Positions 32,549-39,714 of a stretch of DNA of 39,714 bases are shown in pieces (position 1 is the first letter of the stretch; each line of letters opens with the position of its first letter). The stretch spans positions 1-39,714 of the forward strand of contig CADCVW010000101.1 in NCBI GenBank assembly GCA_902806235.1, read 5' to 3'. The notes beneath the pieces were generated by a model. It did no database searches, was not told where the DNA came from, and was given only the letters and a program-made list of their open reading frames with translations. This DNA is from an uncultured Sphingomonadaceae bacterium (GTDB lineage: Bacteria > Pseudomonadota > Alphaproteobacteria > Sphingomonadales > Sphingomonadaceae). The position numbers were made by a program, and so were the translations under genes.

Positions 32549-32563
32549 TTATCAGCTACTTGC

Positions 32564-32872
32564 TCAGCAGCGCAGCGAGCCGTCGTACACCCGGCTGCCG
32601 GCCGAGTTGACGTAATAGCAGCGCCCGTCGGCGTCGCGGAACGCGCGGCGGCCGTCGTTATCGCGCACGGCGCCGACCACGCTGCCGACGGCCGCGCCGA
32701 TCGCCGCGCCCTCCACCGCGCCGACGCCGTCGACCACCGCGCCTACCGCTGCGCCGCCGGCCGCGCCGATCGCCGCGCCTTCGGCCACGCGGCCGAGCCG
32801 GGTGTCGTCGTCCACGGTGGAACAGGCGGCCAGGGGCAGGGCGAGGGTGCAGATCGTCGGGAGCTTACGCAT
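32564..32872 (-). CDS. glycine-zipper lipoprotein
   Basis: A 102-residue protein with a lipoprotein signal (LALPLAAC, Cys17). The mature part holds a Gly/Ala-rich glycine-zipper stretch (GAAIGAAGGAAVGAVVDGVGAVEGAAIGAAVGSVVGAV, partly repeated, about 32-68), as in outer-membrane 17-kDa-antigen or SlyB-type 2TM lipoproteins, and ends in a basic/Tyr tail with two Cys (RCYYVNSAGSRVYDGSLRC). Such lipoproteins insert in the outer membrane or oligomerise; the role is unknown. The repeat element at 32315-32548 lies just beyond its 3' end, so the stop is immediately next to repeated DNA. Confidence 0.82.
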   Translation of the reverse strand: MRKLPTICTLALPLAACSTVDDDTRLGRVAEGAAIGAAGGAAVGAVVDGVGAVEGAAIGAAVGSVVGAVRDNDGRRAFRDADGRCYYVNSAGSRVYDGSLRC

Positions 32873-32955
32873 GGATACTTCTCCGGTTGAAACGATGCGA
32901 GACCAACGGGAGCGGCGGTGCGCGGTCCCGGCCCGAGTTCCGGCTCGTCGCAGGC

Positions 32956-33570
32956 CTAGCGCGCGGCGGCGCCCGCGCCCGCCGGGCCGACCGCGGCCGC
33001 CCGCCGGTCGCGCGAGTAGGTGCCGGTGAGCACGCCAACCGCCAGCACCTTGCCCGCCATCGCCTCGACCAGCGCGGCGCGGCCGGGCGCGCCTGACAAG
33101 CCGGTCGGCGCGGCCAAGGCGAACAGCTGGAAGGCGTAGCGGTGCTCGCCGTGGCCGGTCGGCGGGTCGGGCGGCAGCCAGCCTTCGGTGAAGTAGGAGG
33201 TGCGGCCGGTGTCGACCGCCGCCTCGTCCCCGCCGATCGCGCCCTCGGCGAGCGAGCCGTCGCGGCCGTCGAGCCCGACCACGATGGCGTGGACCAGCGG
33301 CTGCGGCGACGGGCTGTCCGCGTCCTCCACGATCAGCGCGAGCTCGGCCGTCCCTTCGGGCACGCCCGTCCAGAACAGCGGCGGCGACGGGCCCGGCCCG
33401 TCGGCCGTGTAACGCCCGGGCAGCTCGCCGCCGTCGGCGAAGCCGGTGGAGCGCAAGGAGACGGACGCGGGCGCGCCCGCCAGTTCCGGGCGGAGGACGG
33501 TCAAGCGCTCGGCGCCCGCGCGGACGCCGCTCAACGCCGCGCCGAGCCAGTGGGGGACGTGTTCGAGCAT
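32956..33570 (-). CDS. YbhB/YbcL family Raf kinase inhibitor-like (PEBP) protein
   Basis: A 204-residue protein of the phosphatidylethanolamine-binding protein family. Visible are VSLRSTGFADGGELPGRYTADG (partly quoted), the core PPLFWTGVPEGTAELALIVEDADSP with the conserved DxDxP-like ligand-site (about 70-95), VHAIVVG, and the GHGEHRYAFQLFAL motif. Bacterial members are soluble small-ligand binding proteins of unclear function. I chose ATG 33570 (MLEHVPHWLG, a usual N-terminus) over TTG 33582. It ends in an Ala/Gly/Pro-rich tail. The gene diverges from the LLM oxidoreductase with a gap of about 50 nt. Confidence 0.88.
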   Translation of the reverse strand: MLEHVPHWLGAALSGVRAGAERLTVLRPELAGAPASVSLRSTGFADGGELPGRYTADGPGPSPPLFWTGVPEGTAELALIVEDADSPSPQPLVHAIVVGLDGRDGSLAEGAIGGDEAAVDTGRTSYFTEGWLPPDPPTGHGEHRYAFQLFALAAPTGLSGAPGRAALVEAMAGKVLAVGVLTGTYSRDRRAAAVGPAGAGAAAR

Positions 33571-33628
33571 GACACGGAGCAACGGCGGCGGCGTTGGCCG
33601 GTTCCGGTCGCGTGCTTACATGCGCGCC

Positions 33629-34651
33629 ATGACCCGTTTACGCATTTCCGTGCTCGACCAGTCGCCCATCGCGGAAGGGGCGACCGCCGCCGACGCGCTC
33701 CGCAACACGCTGGACCTCGCACGGCTCGCCGACGCGCTGGGCTACCACCGCTACTGGCTCGCCGAGCACCACGCGTCCCACTCGCTCGCGGGCGTCGCGC
33801 CCGAGGCGCTGATCGGCCCGGTGGCGCTCGCCACCCGCCGCATCCGCGTCGGCTCGGGCGGGGTGATGCTGCCGCACTATTCGCCGTTCAAGGTGGCGGA
33901 AACCTTCGCGATGCTGAGTGCGCTAGCACCCGGCCGGATCGACCTCGGCCTCGGTCGCGCGCCCGGCAGCGACGGGCGCACCGCCTTCGCGCTCCAGCGC
34001 GACCGGTCGCGCGCGATGCCGGCCGACGACTTCCCCGGCCACCTGGCCGAACTCCTCGCCTACTACGAGCGGGGCCTCCCGGCGGAGCACCCCTTCGCGC
34101 CCTTGAGCGACAGCCTGCCGCTCGCCGGCCCCGTGCCGGACGTGTGGCTGCTCGGCTCGTCCCCGGACAGCGCCGCGCTCGCGGGCGCCTTGGGGCTGCC
34201 CTACTGCGTCGCCGACTTCATTAACAGCGACGCCGTTCCGCTCGCCCACGCCTACCGCGCGAGCTTCCGTCCGTCGGCGCGCCGCGCCGCGCCCGAGCTC
34301 ATCGTCGCCTGCTGGGCCATCGCCGCCGAGGACCGCGCCGCGGCCGAGCGGCTGGCGCTGCCCGCGGCAATGATGTTCGCCCACCTTATGCGCGGCCGCA
34401 CCATCCCCGTGCCGAGCGTGGAGCACGCGGAAGCGTGGCTCCGCGACAACCCCCAGCCGCCGCGCCGCCGGCGCAGCTTGCTGGGCAGCGGACCGGAGGT
34501 GCGCGCCCAAACGGAAGAGGTGGCCGCGCTGTACGGCGCGGACGAGGTGATGCTGGTCAACATCCTGCCCGACCACGCGGCGCGGCGCGACAGCTACGCG
34601 CGGGTGGCGGAGGCGTTCGGCTTGGTGGGTGAGGCAGCGCTGGCCGCCTGA
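33629..34651 (+). CDS. LLM class flavin-dependent oxidoreductase (MsnO8-like)
   Basis: A 340-residue luciferase-like monooxygenase that uses reduced FMN supplied by a separate reductase. The barrel start ISVLDQSPIAEG, the signature WLAEHHASHSLAGVAPE (about 46-62), RIRVGSGGVMLPHYSPFKVAE, the ligand region APGRIDLGLGRAPGSD and a late VWLLGSSPDSAALAG are typical of the MsnO8/YwqJ-like subgroup. The substrate is unknown. ATG 33629 fits the conserved start; ATG 33620 adds three residues. No strong ribosome site is visible. A tRNA gene lies just downstream on the other strand. Confidence 0.92.
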   Translation: MTRLRISVLDQSPIAEGATAADALRNTLDLARLADALGYHRYWLAEHHASHSLAGVAPEALIGPVALATRRIRVGSGGVMLPHYSPFKVAETFAMLSALAPGRIDLGLGRAPGSDGRTAFALQRDRSRAMPADDFPGHLAELLAYYERGLPAEHPFAPLSDSLPLAGPVPDVWLLGSSPDSAALAGALGLPYCVADFINSDAVPLAHAYRASFRPSARRAAPELIVACWAIAAEDRAAAERLALPAAMMFAHLMRGRTIPVPSVEHAEAWLRDNPQPPRRRRSLLGSGPEVRAQTEEVAALYGADEVMLVNILPDHAARRDSYARVAEAFGLVGEAALAA

Positions 34652-34680
34652 CGCTCGGATTTCCCGCGCGAGCTACTGCT

Positions 34681-34754
34681 TGGATGCCCCGCGAGGATTC
34701 GAACCTCGATTGACGGAGTCAGAGTCCGTAGTCTTACCTTTAGACGACGGGGCA
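34681..34754 (-). tRNA. tRNA-Gln (CUG anticodon)
   Basis: Read on the minus strand, the acceptor stem TGCCCCG/CGGGGCA pairs fully, the D arm holds GTCT/AGAC, the anticodon stem ACGGA/TCCGT closes a loop CTCTGAC with anticodon CTG, and the T arm CGAGG/CCTCG carries the invariant TTCGAAT loop. The discriminator T and the CCA end are encoded (34681-34684). Reads CAG codons. Confidence 0.96.
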
Positions 34755-34897
34755 AGAAGCACTTGGCGGGATAAGCGGACCCCGTGGGGCTGTCAACGAG
34801 CGCCCGCCCGCCTTGCCGCGTCTGCATGGTCCCGCTACGTTCCGCCTCAAGTTCCGGCGGCACCTGCCGTCGGTGGAATTGGAACAGGGACGGGTGT

Positions 34898-35968
34898 ATG
34901 GCTCAGCAAGCGGCCGGCCCGCAGCCGAGGCCGGGGGCGGCCGAGGCGCCGGCCTTCATCTCCCCGCGCGCGCCGCGACCCGCGGGGCCGCGCCACGCCT
35001 ACGGCGCGCTCGACCTCGGCACCAACAACTGCCGCCTGCTGATCGCGCGGCCGTCCGATGGACCCGACGGGCAGGGCGGCTTCACCGTGATCGACGCCTT
35101 TTCCCGCATCGTGCGGCTGGGCGAGGGGCTGGCAGCGAGCGGGCGGATCAGCGACGTCGCGATCGGGCGCGCGCTGGACGCGCTGCACGTGTGCGCCGAC
35201 AAGCTGCGCCGCCGCCACGTCACCCTCGCGCGATCGGTCGCCACTGAGGCCTGCCGCCGCGCGGCCAACGGGCGCGACTTCATCGAGCGGGTGCACCGCG
35301 AGACGGGGATCGCGCTCGAGATCATCCCGCCCGGCGAGGAAGCGCGGCTGGCCGTGCTCGGCTGCCACAAGCTCTTGGAGCCGGGCGACGGGCCGGCGCT
35401 GATCTTCGACATCGGCGGCGGCTCGACCGAGCTGGTGTTGATCGACGCGGAAGCGGACGGTGTCCCGCGCATCAAGAGCTGGTGGAGCGCGCCCTGGGGC
35501 GTGGTGTCGCTGAGCGAAAGCGAGGCGGCCGGGCTCGGCACCGCGGAGGACCGGCTCGCCGCCTACGCCCGCATGAAGGCGCGGGTGATCCACGCCTTTT
35601 CCCGCTTCGCCAAGCAGCTGCCCGCGCGGGAGCGGAGCATCCGGCTGCTCGGTACCAGCGGCACGGTGACTACGCTCGCCAGCGTGCATTTGGCCCTGCC
35701 GTCCTACGACCGGAGCCGGGTCGACGGGCTGGTCGTGCCGTCGGAGGCGATGCGCGCGATCAGCACCACCCTGTCCGGCATGTCGATCCCCGAGCGCGCC
35801 GCGCTGCCCTGCATCGGGCAGGAGCGCGCGGACTTAGTGGTGGCGGGCTGCGCGATCCTAGAGGCGATCCTAGACATCTGGCCCGCTGAGCGGCTGGGCG
35901 TCGCCGACCGCGGGATCAGGGAGGGCATCCTGCGCTCGCTGATGGCGCGCGACGGCTTTGTGATATGA
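34898..35968 (+). CDS. Ppx/GppA family phosphatase
   Basis: A 356-residue member of the actin-like Ppx/GppA family, which hydrolyses polyphosphate or guanosine pentaphosphate. The phosphate-binding motif YGALDLGTNNCRLLIAR (partly quoted) starts after a Pro-rich N-terminal extension of about 33 residues, and FDIGGGSTELVLI (about 168-180) and LLGTSGTVTTLA are also present. It lacks the C-terminal HD-like domain of long Ppx proteins, as usual for alphaproteobacterial members. ATG 34898 is preceded by a weak GGGAC. Its stop overlaps the start of rlmE (ATGA), a conserved pairing. Confidence 0.93.
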   Translation: MAQQAAGPQPRPGAAEAPAFISPRAPRPAGPRHAYGALDLGTNNCRLLIARPSDGPDGQGGFTVIDAFSRIVRLGEGLAASGRISDVAIGRALDALHVCADKLRRRHVTLARSVATEACRRAANGRDFIERVHRETGIALEIIPPGEEARLAVLGCHKLLEPGDGPALIFDIGGGSTELVLIDAEADGVPRIKSWWSAPWGVVSLSESEAAGLGTAEDRLAAYARMKARVIHAFSRFAKQLPARERSIRLLGTSGTVTTLASVHLALPSYDRSRVDGLVVPSEAMRAISTTLSGMSIPERAALPCIGQERADLVVAGCAILEAILDIWPAERLGVADRGIREGILRSLMARDGFVI

Positions 35969-36633
35969 AGCGGCTGCGCACCGCCAGGGGGCGCACCGCA
36001 GGGTCGCAGCGCTGGCTCGAGCGGCAGCTCAACGACCCCTATGTGCGCCGGGCGAAAGCCGAGGGCTATCGCTCGCGCGCGGCGTACAAGCTCTTGGAAC
36101 TCGACGAGCGGTTCGGCTTCCTGCGCGGCGTGTCCCGCGTGGTCGACCTCGGCATCGCGCCGGGCGGGTGGAGCCAGGTGGTGCGCCGCCGCGCACCCAA
36201 GGCGGCGGTGGTCGGGATCGACTTCCTGCCGACCGACCCGATCGACGGGGTCCAGATTCTCGAGCTGGACTTCCTGGCCGACGAGGCACCCGACCGGCTG
36301 CGCGAGGAGCTGGGCGGGCCGGCGGACCTCGTGCTGTCCGACATGGCGGCGAACACGGTGGGCCACCCGCAGACCGACCACCTACGCACCATGGCGCTGG
36401 TCGAGGCAGCGCTGGAGTTCGCGGGCGAGGTGCTGCGGCCCGGCGGGGCCTTCGTCGCCAAAAGCTTGGCGGGCGGCGCGGACGCCGCGCTGGTGGCGGC
36501 CTTGAAGCAGCGCTTCGCCACCGTGCGCCACGCCAAGCCGCCGGCGAGCCGCAAAGGGTCGTCCGAATGGTACGTGGTGGCGCAGGGGTTCAAGGGCGCA
36601 CCCGCCCTCACCGACGCCGACGCCGACGCTTAG
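35965..36633 (+). CDS. rlmE: 23S rRNA (uridine-2'-O-)-methyltransferase RlmE
   Basis: A 222-residue SAM-dependent enzyme that methylates the ribose of U2552 in 23S rRNA (E. coli numbering) during late 50S maturation. The catalytic tetrad of the family is present as Lys42 (SRAAYKLLE), Asp126 (LSDMAANTVG), Lys166 (FVAKSL) and Glu201 (SSEWYVVA), and the SAM motif is VVDLGIAPGGWSQV. Length and positions match E. coli RlmE closely. It starts with ATGA overlap to the Ppx/GppA gene. The next gene is convergent and overlaps its last 4 bases. Confidence 0.96.
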   Translation: MKRLRTARGRTAGSQRWLERQLNDPYVRRAKAEGYRSRAAYKLLELDERFGFLRGVSRVVDLGIAPGGWSQVVRRRAPKAAVVGIDFLPTDPIDGVQILELDFLADEAPDRLREELGGPADLVLSDMAANTVGHPQTDHLRTMALVEAALEFAGEVLRPGGAFVAKSLAGGADAALVAALKQRFATVRHAKPPASRKGSSEWYVVAQGFKGAPALTDADADA

Positions 36634-37346
36634 GTCCGCCGCTCCCGCGCTTCCGCGACCGCCGCCTTGAGCGTTTCGTAGGGCACCATGCCCGGGAACA
36701 CCCGGTCGCCGACCACGAACAAGGGGGTGCCCGTGCCGCCCAGCGCGCCCGCCAGCTCCAGGTTGCGCGCAATCTCCCGGCCGGCCGCCGGGTCCTCGCT
36801 GTTCGCGGGCAGGCCCGCGGCGGCCCGCGCTCGGGCGATCGTCTCCGGCGACGGGCGGCCGGCGGCGTAGAGCGCGTCGTAGAAGGCGGTGAAGCGCCCG
36901 GCGCGCGCGGCGGCCAGGCTGGCGCGGGCGGCCGCGACGCTCGGCTCGCCGAGCACCGGCATCTCGCGCAGCACGACCTTGAGGCCGGGGTCCTCCGCCA
37001 GCAGCCGGTCGAGCGAGGCGTCGGCGGCGCGGCAATAGCCGCAAGCGTAGTCGAAGAACTCGACCAGCACGACGTCGCCGTTCGGGTTGCCCTTGAAGGC
37101 CCCGGCGTAGGGCGTCTCCAGGGCGGCGCGGTGGCGGTCGACGACGCTGGCCGCCTCCCGCTGCCGGAGCCGGTCGCCGGCCTGGACCAGCACCTCCGGG
37201 TGGGTCAGCAGGTAGTCGCGCACGATCGCCTCCGTGCGTGCGCGGTCGCGCCCCGACCCGCGGTCGGCGAGCGCGTAGCCGCCTAGGCCAAGCAGCAGGC
37301 CGACGAAGCCCGCGATGGCGGCGGTCCTGACCCGGGCGCCCGTCAC
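36630..37346 (-). CDS. DsbA family thioredoxin-fold protein, membrane-anchored or exported
   Basis: A 238-residue protein with one N-terminal hydrophobic segment (TAAIAGFVGLLLGLGGYALA, about 8-27) acting as a signal or anchor, then a DsbA-like domain with the redox motif CGYC (Cys102, Cys105) and the cis-Pro loop GTGTPLFVVG. It belongs to the Com1/ScsC-like branch that oxidises or isomerises disulfides in the periplasm. GTG 37346 is chosen because it overlaps the TGA of the M48 protease gene (GTGA); longer openings run into that gene in an Arg-rich shadow frame. It is in one operon with the M48 protease, suggesting joint envelope protein quality control. Confidence 0.9.
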   Translation of the reverse strand: MTGARVRTAAIAGFVGLLLGLGGYALADRGSGRDRARTEAIVRDYLLTHPEVLVQAGDRLRQREAASVVDRHRAALETPYAGAFKGNPNGDVVLVEFFDYACGYCRAADASLDRLLAEDPGLKVVLREMPVLGEPSVAAARASLAAARAGRFTAFYDALYAAGRPSPETIARARAAAGLPANSEDPAAGREIARNLELAGALGGTGTPLFVVGDRVFPGMVPYETLKAAVAEARERRT

Positions 37347-38764
37347 CGGCTGCCAGCGGTGAAGGTCAGCCCGCCTTCGCGCTCCGCTCCGCGCCCGCGC
37401 TTGCGGTCCTTCTTCTCCTTCTCCACCGCGGCTTCCGACACCATCAGGATGTCCTGCGCGCGGAGCCAGTCGGGCGTGCCCTGCGGCAGCGCGCCCACGG
37501 CGATCCGCGCGCTGGCGAGCGCGTAGCGGGGGTTGCCCTCCAGGCTGTGCCGCTCGGCGGTGGCGAGCGCGGCGCGTGCGCCGTCGCCTTCGCGCTCGTA
37601 GACCACGCCGAGCTGGTACCAAGCGAAGCTGTTGTCGCGGTCGCGCCCCACTGCGTTGGTGAGCAGGCGGCGCGCTTCGGGGTAGTTGGCGCGATCCTCC
37701 GTGGCGACCAGCGCGTGGGCGAGAAGGGTGGCGATCAACGGCTCGCCCGGCGCGGTCGCCGCGGCTTGGCGGAGCGGCGTCACCGCGTCCGCCGGGCGGC
37801 CGGACTCGAGCAGGATCTGGCCCTTGAGCTCGAGGAAATACGGGTCGCGCGGGGCTTCGGCGAGGAGCTTGTCGATTTCGACAAGCGCGCGGTCAGGGTA
37901 TTTGGCGCCGTGCCAGGCGTAGGCGCGCGCGTAGCGGGCGGGGACGGAGTTCCCCCGCGCCACCTCGCGCCCGAGCGTCTGGGTTGGGGACACGAAACCG
38001 GCGAGCTTGGCCTTCACGCGCAGGAAGCGCGCCTGCATCGCGGGATCAAGCGGCGCGGTCCAGGCGGGGACCTTCTGGTACACGTTCTCCAGCATCTGCA
38101 CGCGGTCGCCGGACAGGGGGTGGGTACGGTTGTAGCCCGCCTCGTCGTCCTGCGGCATGGCGTAGCGGAACTCCTGATTCTGGAGCTTGCGAAAGAAGCT
38201 CACCGAACCGCGGCCGGGGATGCCCGCGACGTTGAGGAAACGCGCGCCCGCCTGGTCGGCGGAGGACTCCTGGGTGCGGGAAAAGGCGAGGAACTTGCCC
38301 ATCGCGGCCTGCTGGCCGGCAGCCATGATCCCGGTGCCTGCCTCGCCAGAGCCCGCAGCCATGGCGGCGGCGCCGAGGATCATGGACAAAATCATCATGC
38401 CCGTGGCTTGGCGGACGCCCTCGCCGTAGCGGATGACGTGCCCGCCAACGACGTGCCCGAGCTCGTGGGCGATCACGCCCTGCAGCTCGTTGTAATCGTC
38501 GGCTGCAGTGACAAGGCCCGAGTGCATGTAGACGATCTGCCCGCCCGCGACGAAGGCGTTGATGCTGTCGTCTTGGATCAGCACAAAGGACACGTTCTCC
38601 GGCCGCAGCCCGGCGGCGGCGATGATCGGGCGCGAGATGTCGCGGAACAGCGCCTCCGTTTCCGCGTCGCGCAGCGCGCGCTGCGCAGCGGCGGGCTGGA
38701 AGGCCACCGCCATGCTGAGCAGCACGGCGAGGAGCAGGCGGGGCAGAGCGCGGAATTCGAGCAT
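37343..38764 (-). CDS. M48 family metalloprotease with TPR domain (BepA/YfgC type)
   Basis: A 473-residue periplasmic zinc protease. Signal peptide about residues 1-28 (LLLAVLLSMAVAFQPAAAQ), zinc site HELGH (His100, Glu101, His104) with a second Glu in TQESSADQAGARF, and C-terminal TPR-like repeats (PARYARAYAWHGAKYPDRALVEIDKLLAE, DPYFLELKGQILLESGRPADAVTPLRQAAA, partly quoted). BepA-type proteins degrade or assist misassembled outer-membrane proteins such as LptD. ATG 38764 is chosen because the preceding in-frame stretch is Pro/Arg-rich and lacks a signal. It overlaps the DsbA-like gene by GTGA; the tail is rich in Lys and Arg (EKEKKDRKRGRG). Confidence 0.93.
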   Translation of the reverse strand: MLEFRALPRLLLAVLLSMAVAFQPAAAQRALRDAETEALFRDISRPIIAAAGLRPENVSFVLIQDDSINAFVAGGQIVYMHSGLVTAADDYNELQGVIAHELGHVVGGHVIRYGEGVRQATGMMILSMILGAAAMAAGSGEAGTGIMAAGQQAAMGKFLAFSRTQESSADQAGARFLNVAGIPGRGSVSFFRKLQNQEFRYAMPQDDEAGYNRTHPLSGDRVQMLENVYQKVPAWTAPLDPAMQARFLRVKAKLAGFVSPTQTLGREVARGNSVPARYARAYAWHGAKYPDRALVEIDKLLAEAPRDPYFLELKGQILLESGRPADAVTPLRQAAATAPGEPLIATLLAHALVATEDRANYPEARRLLTNAVGRDRDNSFAWYQLGVVYEREGDGARAALATAERHSLEGNPRYALASARIAVGALPQGTPDWLRAQDILMVSEAAVEKEKKDRKRGRGAEREGGLTFTAGSR

Positions 38765-39054
38765 CGTCGGGAGCCTTGGGGCGGAGGGCTTAACGGGCGA
38801 TGAGCGGGCGGCGGAGCGCCTGAGCCGGCGGGCAGAAGTTGACGCTGGGCGGGGGAGGGAGGGCCCTCCCCGGGCAGGATCGGCCGCGCGCGAAGCCGAA
38901 GGAACGAGGCGGGGAGGGTCGATCACCAGTCAAACATAGTGGATCAGCCGGCTGTAGGACAGCGCGGGTTCGGCGAGGCGGGGTGCAGCTCCTTCTTTGC
39001 TTGAAAGAAACAGCAACAGCAACAGCATCGTGGCTGGCGTAACCTGAGTCCCCC
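38765..39054. other. gene-free interval between the M48 gene and the DUF559 gene
   Basis: About 290 bases without a credible gene. It should hold the M48-dsbA promoter. A perfect 14-bp palindrome GGGAGGGCCCTCCC lies at 38857-38870, and a short AACAGC tandem run near 39010-39027. Confidence 0.4.
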
Positions 39055-39465
39055 TTAAGGGAGGGGTTGGGGTGGGGCCGTCAACACGGGGTCCGGCCAC
39101 CGATCGGGCGAGCGCGCCAGCTCGGCGGTTATGGTTTGCAGCACCCCGTCCATATCCTCGCGCACGTCCATGTTCGTGAAGCGGAGCGTACGGAAGCCGC
39201 GGCGCAGCAGGTAGGCGTCGCGCCGCGCGTCCTCGACCGGATCGTGCGTGTGCCCGTCGATCTCCACGACCAGCGCCTTCGCCGGGCAGAGAAAATCGCA
39301 GATGTAAGGACGGTTCACCTGCTGGCGGCGGAACTTGTGGTCACCGAGTTGAGAGCGGGAGAAGTGTCGCCAGAGGCGTACCTCCCACTCGGTCGGACGG
39401 CGGCGGAGCTCCTTGGCGCGCTCCAGCAACTCGCTGTCAGTTACGCATTCACGGTCCCACCCCAA
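39055..39465 (-). CDS. DUF559 (Vsr/restriction-fold) endonuclease-like protein
   Basis: A protein of up to 136 residues of the DUF559 family, a PD-(D/E)XK nuclease-like fold. The family pattern is clear: AKELRRRPTEWEVRLWRHF, HKFRRQQ, the candidate active-site residues in YICDFLC and VVEIDGHTHD, DARRDAYLLRRGFRTLRF. The function of DUF559 proteins is not established. Both ends lie in an 18-bp inverted repeat: the stop TAA is in CCTTAAGG at 39053-39060, and the TTG start at 39465 reads GGGG of the other arm. A later TTG (codon 14) could also be the start. It sits between the M48 gene and rne and looks like a late arrival. Confidence 0.75.
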   Translation of the reverse strand: MGWDRECVTDSELLERAKELRRRPTEWEVRLWRHFSRSQLGDHKFRRQQVNRPYICDFLCPAKALVVEIDGHTHDPVEDARRDAYLLRRGFRTLRFTNMDVREDMDGVLQTITAELARSPDRWPDPVLTAPPQPLP

Positions 39466-39473
39466 CCCCTCCC
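39059..39473. repeat. 18-bp inverted repeats framing the DUF559 gene
   Basis: GGGAGGGGTTGGGGTGGG (39059-39076) is exactly reverse-complementary to CCCACCCCAACCCCTCCC (39456-39473). CCTTAAGG adjoins the first arm, and CCAGAAGGGGAGGGG follows the second. The DUF559 coding frame begins and ends inside the arms. Confidence 0.8.
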
Positions 39474-39541
39474 CAGAAGGGGAGGGGCTTAGGTTGCGCT
39501 CAGCATCTCCTCTCGTCCACCTTGTCAGATGAGGAGGAGGA

Positions 39542-39588
39542 GGCTCGCCGCCCCTATCCTTCGAAGCGGCGCGGCGAGCCTTTTCTTC
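39542..39588. terminator. hairpin after the rne stop, T tract on the plus side
   Basis: GGCTCGCCGC (39542-39551) pairs exactly with GCGGCGAGCC (39571-39580) around a 19-nt loop. TTTTCTT follows on the plus strand. For the minus-strand rne transcript the stem comes 8 nt after the stop, followed by C/T-rich sequence, so it probably ends or protects that mRNA. Confidence 0.55.
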
Positions 39589-39714
39589 CTAAGCCCCGAA
39601 GGTGCGCTGCCACCAACCGCGCCGGGGCGGGCCGGCGGGGGCCGCAGCGTCGCCGTTCGCCGGGGCGGCGGCGGGCTCAGCCGTCCCCTCGGTCGTCGCG
39701 GCCACCGGGGCGCG
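39589..39714 (-). CDS. rne: ribonuclease E/G, C-terminal end (5' part outside window)
   Basis: Forty-one codons are open from the window edge to TAG at 39589-39591. The residues are an Ala/Pro/Thr-rich disordered tail ending PPRRGWWQRTFGA. The RRGWWQRTFG end is the usual C-terminus of RNase E in sphingomonads, where it serves degradosome contacts, and neighbouring M48 and DsbA-like genes fit that locus. RNase E makes the initiating cut in mRNA decay and rRNA processing. Only the tail is visible, so the assignment rests on that short motif and context. Confidence 0.62.
   Translation of the reverse strand, partial: RAPVAATTEGTAEPAAAPANGDAAAPAGPPRRGWWQRTFGA

Noticed and set aside
39010..39027. 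AACAGC tandem run
   Set aside because: Only about three units; no CRISPR-like or functional pattern.

Overview
The window looks like chromosomal DNA of a high-GC alphaproteobacterium, most likely a sphingomonad (Sphingomonas or a close relative). This rests on gene content and order: the RNase E tail next to an M48 protease and a DsbA-like protein, a Ppx/GppA-RlmE pair, an autotransporter-type SGNH esterase, and the intergenic repeat family built on CTGAGCTTGTCGAAG. No rRNA gene or species-level marker is present, so the genus is an inference. I see no phage, insertion sequence, CRISPR array or replication origin.

Layout: (1) 1-860, the end of a LysR regulator and a gene-free stretch with hairpins. 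(2) 940-5074, manganese homeostasis: mntR followed by a sitABCD/mntABCD-type ABC importer, with a palindrome between them that matches the enterobacterial MntR box. (3) 5258-10216, minus strand: an AI-2E-family membrane protein, a DUF885 lipoprotein and an M14 carboxypeptidase. (4) 10353-14878, plus strand: a self-sufficient CYP102-type P450-reductase fusion behind a perfect inverted repeat, then an MFS transporter. (5) 14997-22921, minus strand: an eight-gene operon with start/stop overlaps encoding an acyl-CoA ligase, two acyl-CoA dehydrogenases, a P450, a conserved protein of unknown function, an APH-type kinase, a small helical protein and a tiny HTH-like protein. (6) 23008-26455, plus strand: a GMC oxidoreductase and an SGNH autotransporter esterase broken by one stop codon. 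(7) 26507-30258: formate-tetrahydrofolate ligase, a HerA-like ATPase and a small metallophosphoesterase. (8) 30276-34651: two SDR enzymes (one carrying a lipoprotein signal), a nested inverted-repeat element, a glycine-zipper lipoprotein, a PEBP protein and an LLM-class oxidoreductase. (9) 34681-39714: tRNA-Gln(CUG), Ppx/GppA, RlmE, a DsbA-like protein, an M48-TPR protease, a DUF559 gene framed by inverted repeats, and the 3' end of rne.

The most promising system is the operon at 14997-22921. Its ligase, P450, kinase, small partner and ACAD pair contain the parts needed for a catabolic route in which a hydroxylated acyl-CoA is phosphorylated and the phosphate is then eliminated on an ACAD-fold enzyme. 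That logic is known from the Pseudomonas putida levulinate (lva) pathway and from mammalian ACAD10/ACAD11. Here a P450 could supply the hydroxyl group. The substrate cannot be read from sequence; the P450 I-helix resembles sterol or fatty-acid CYP124/125/142 enzymes.
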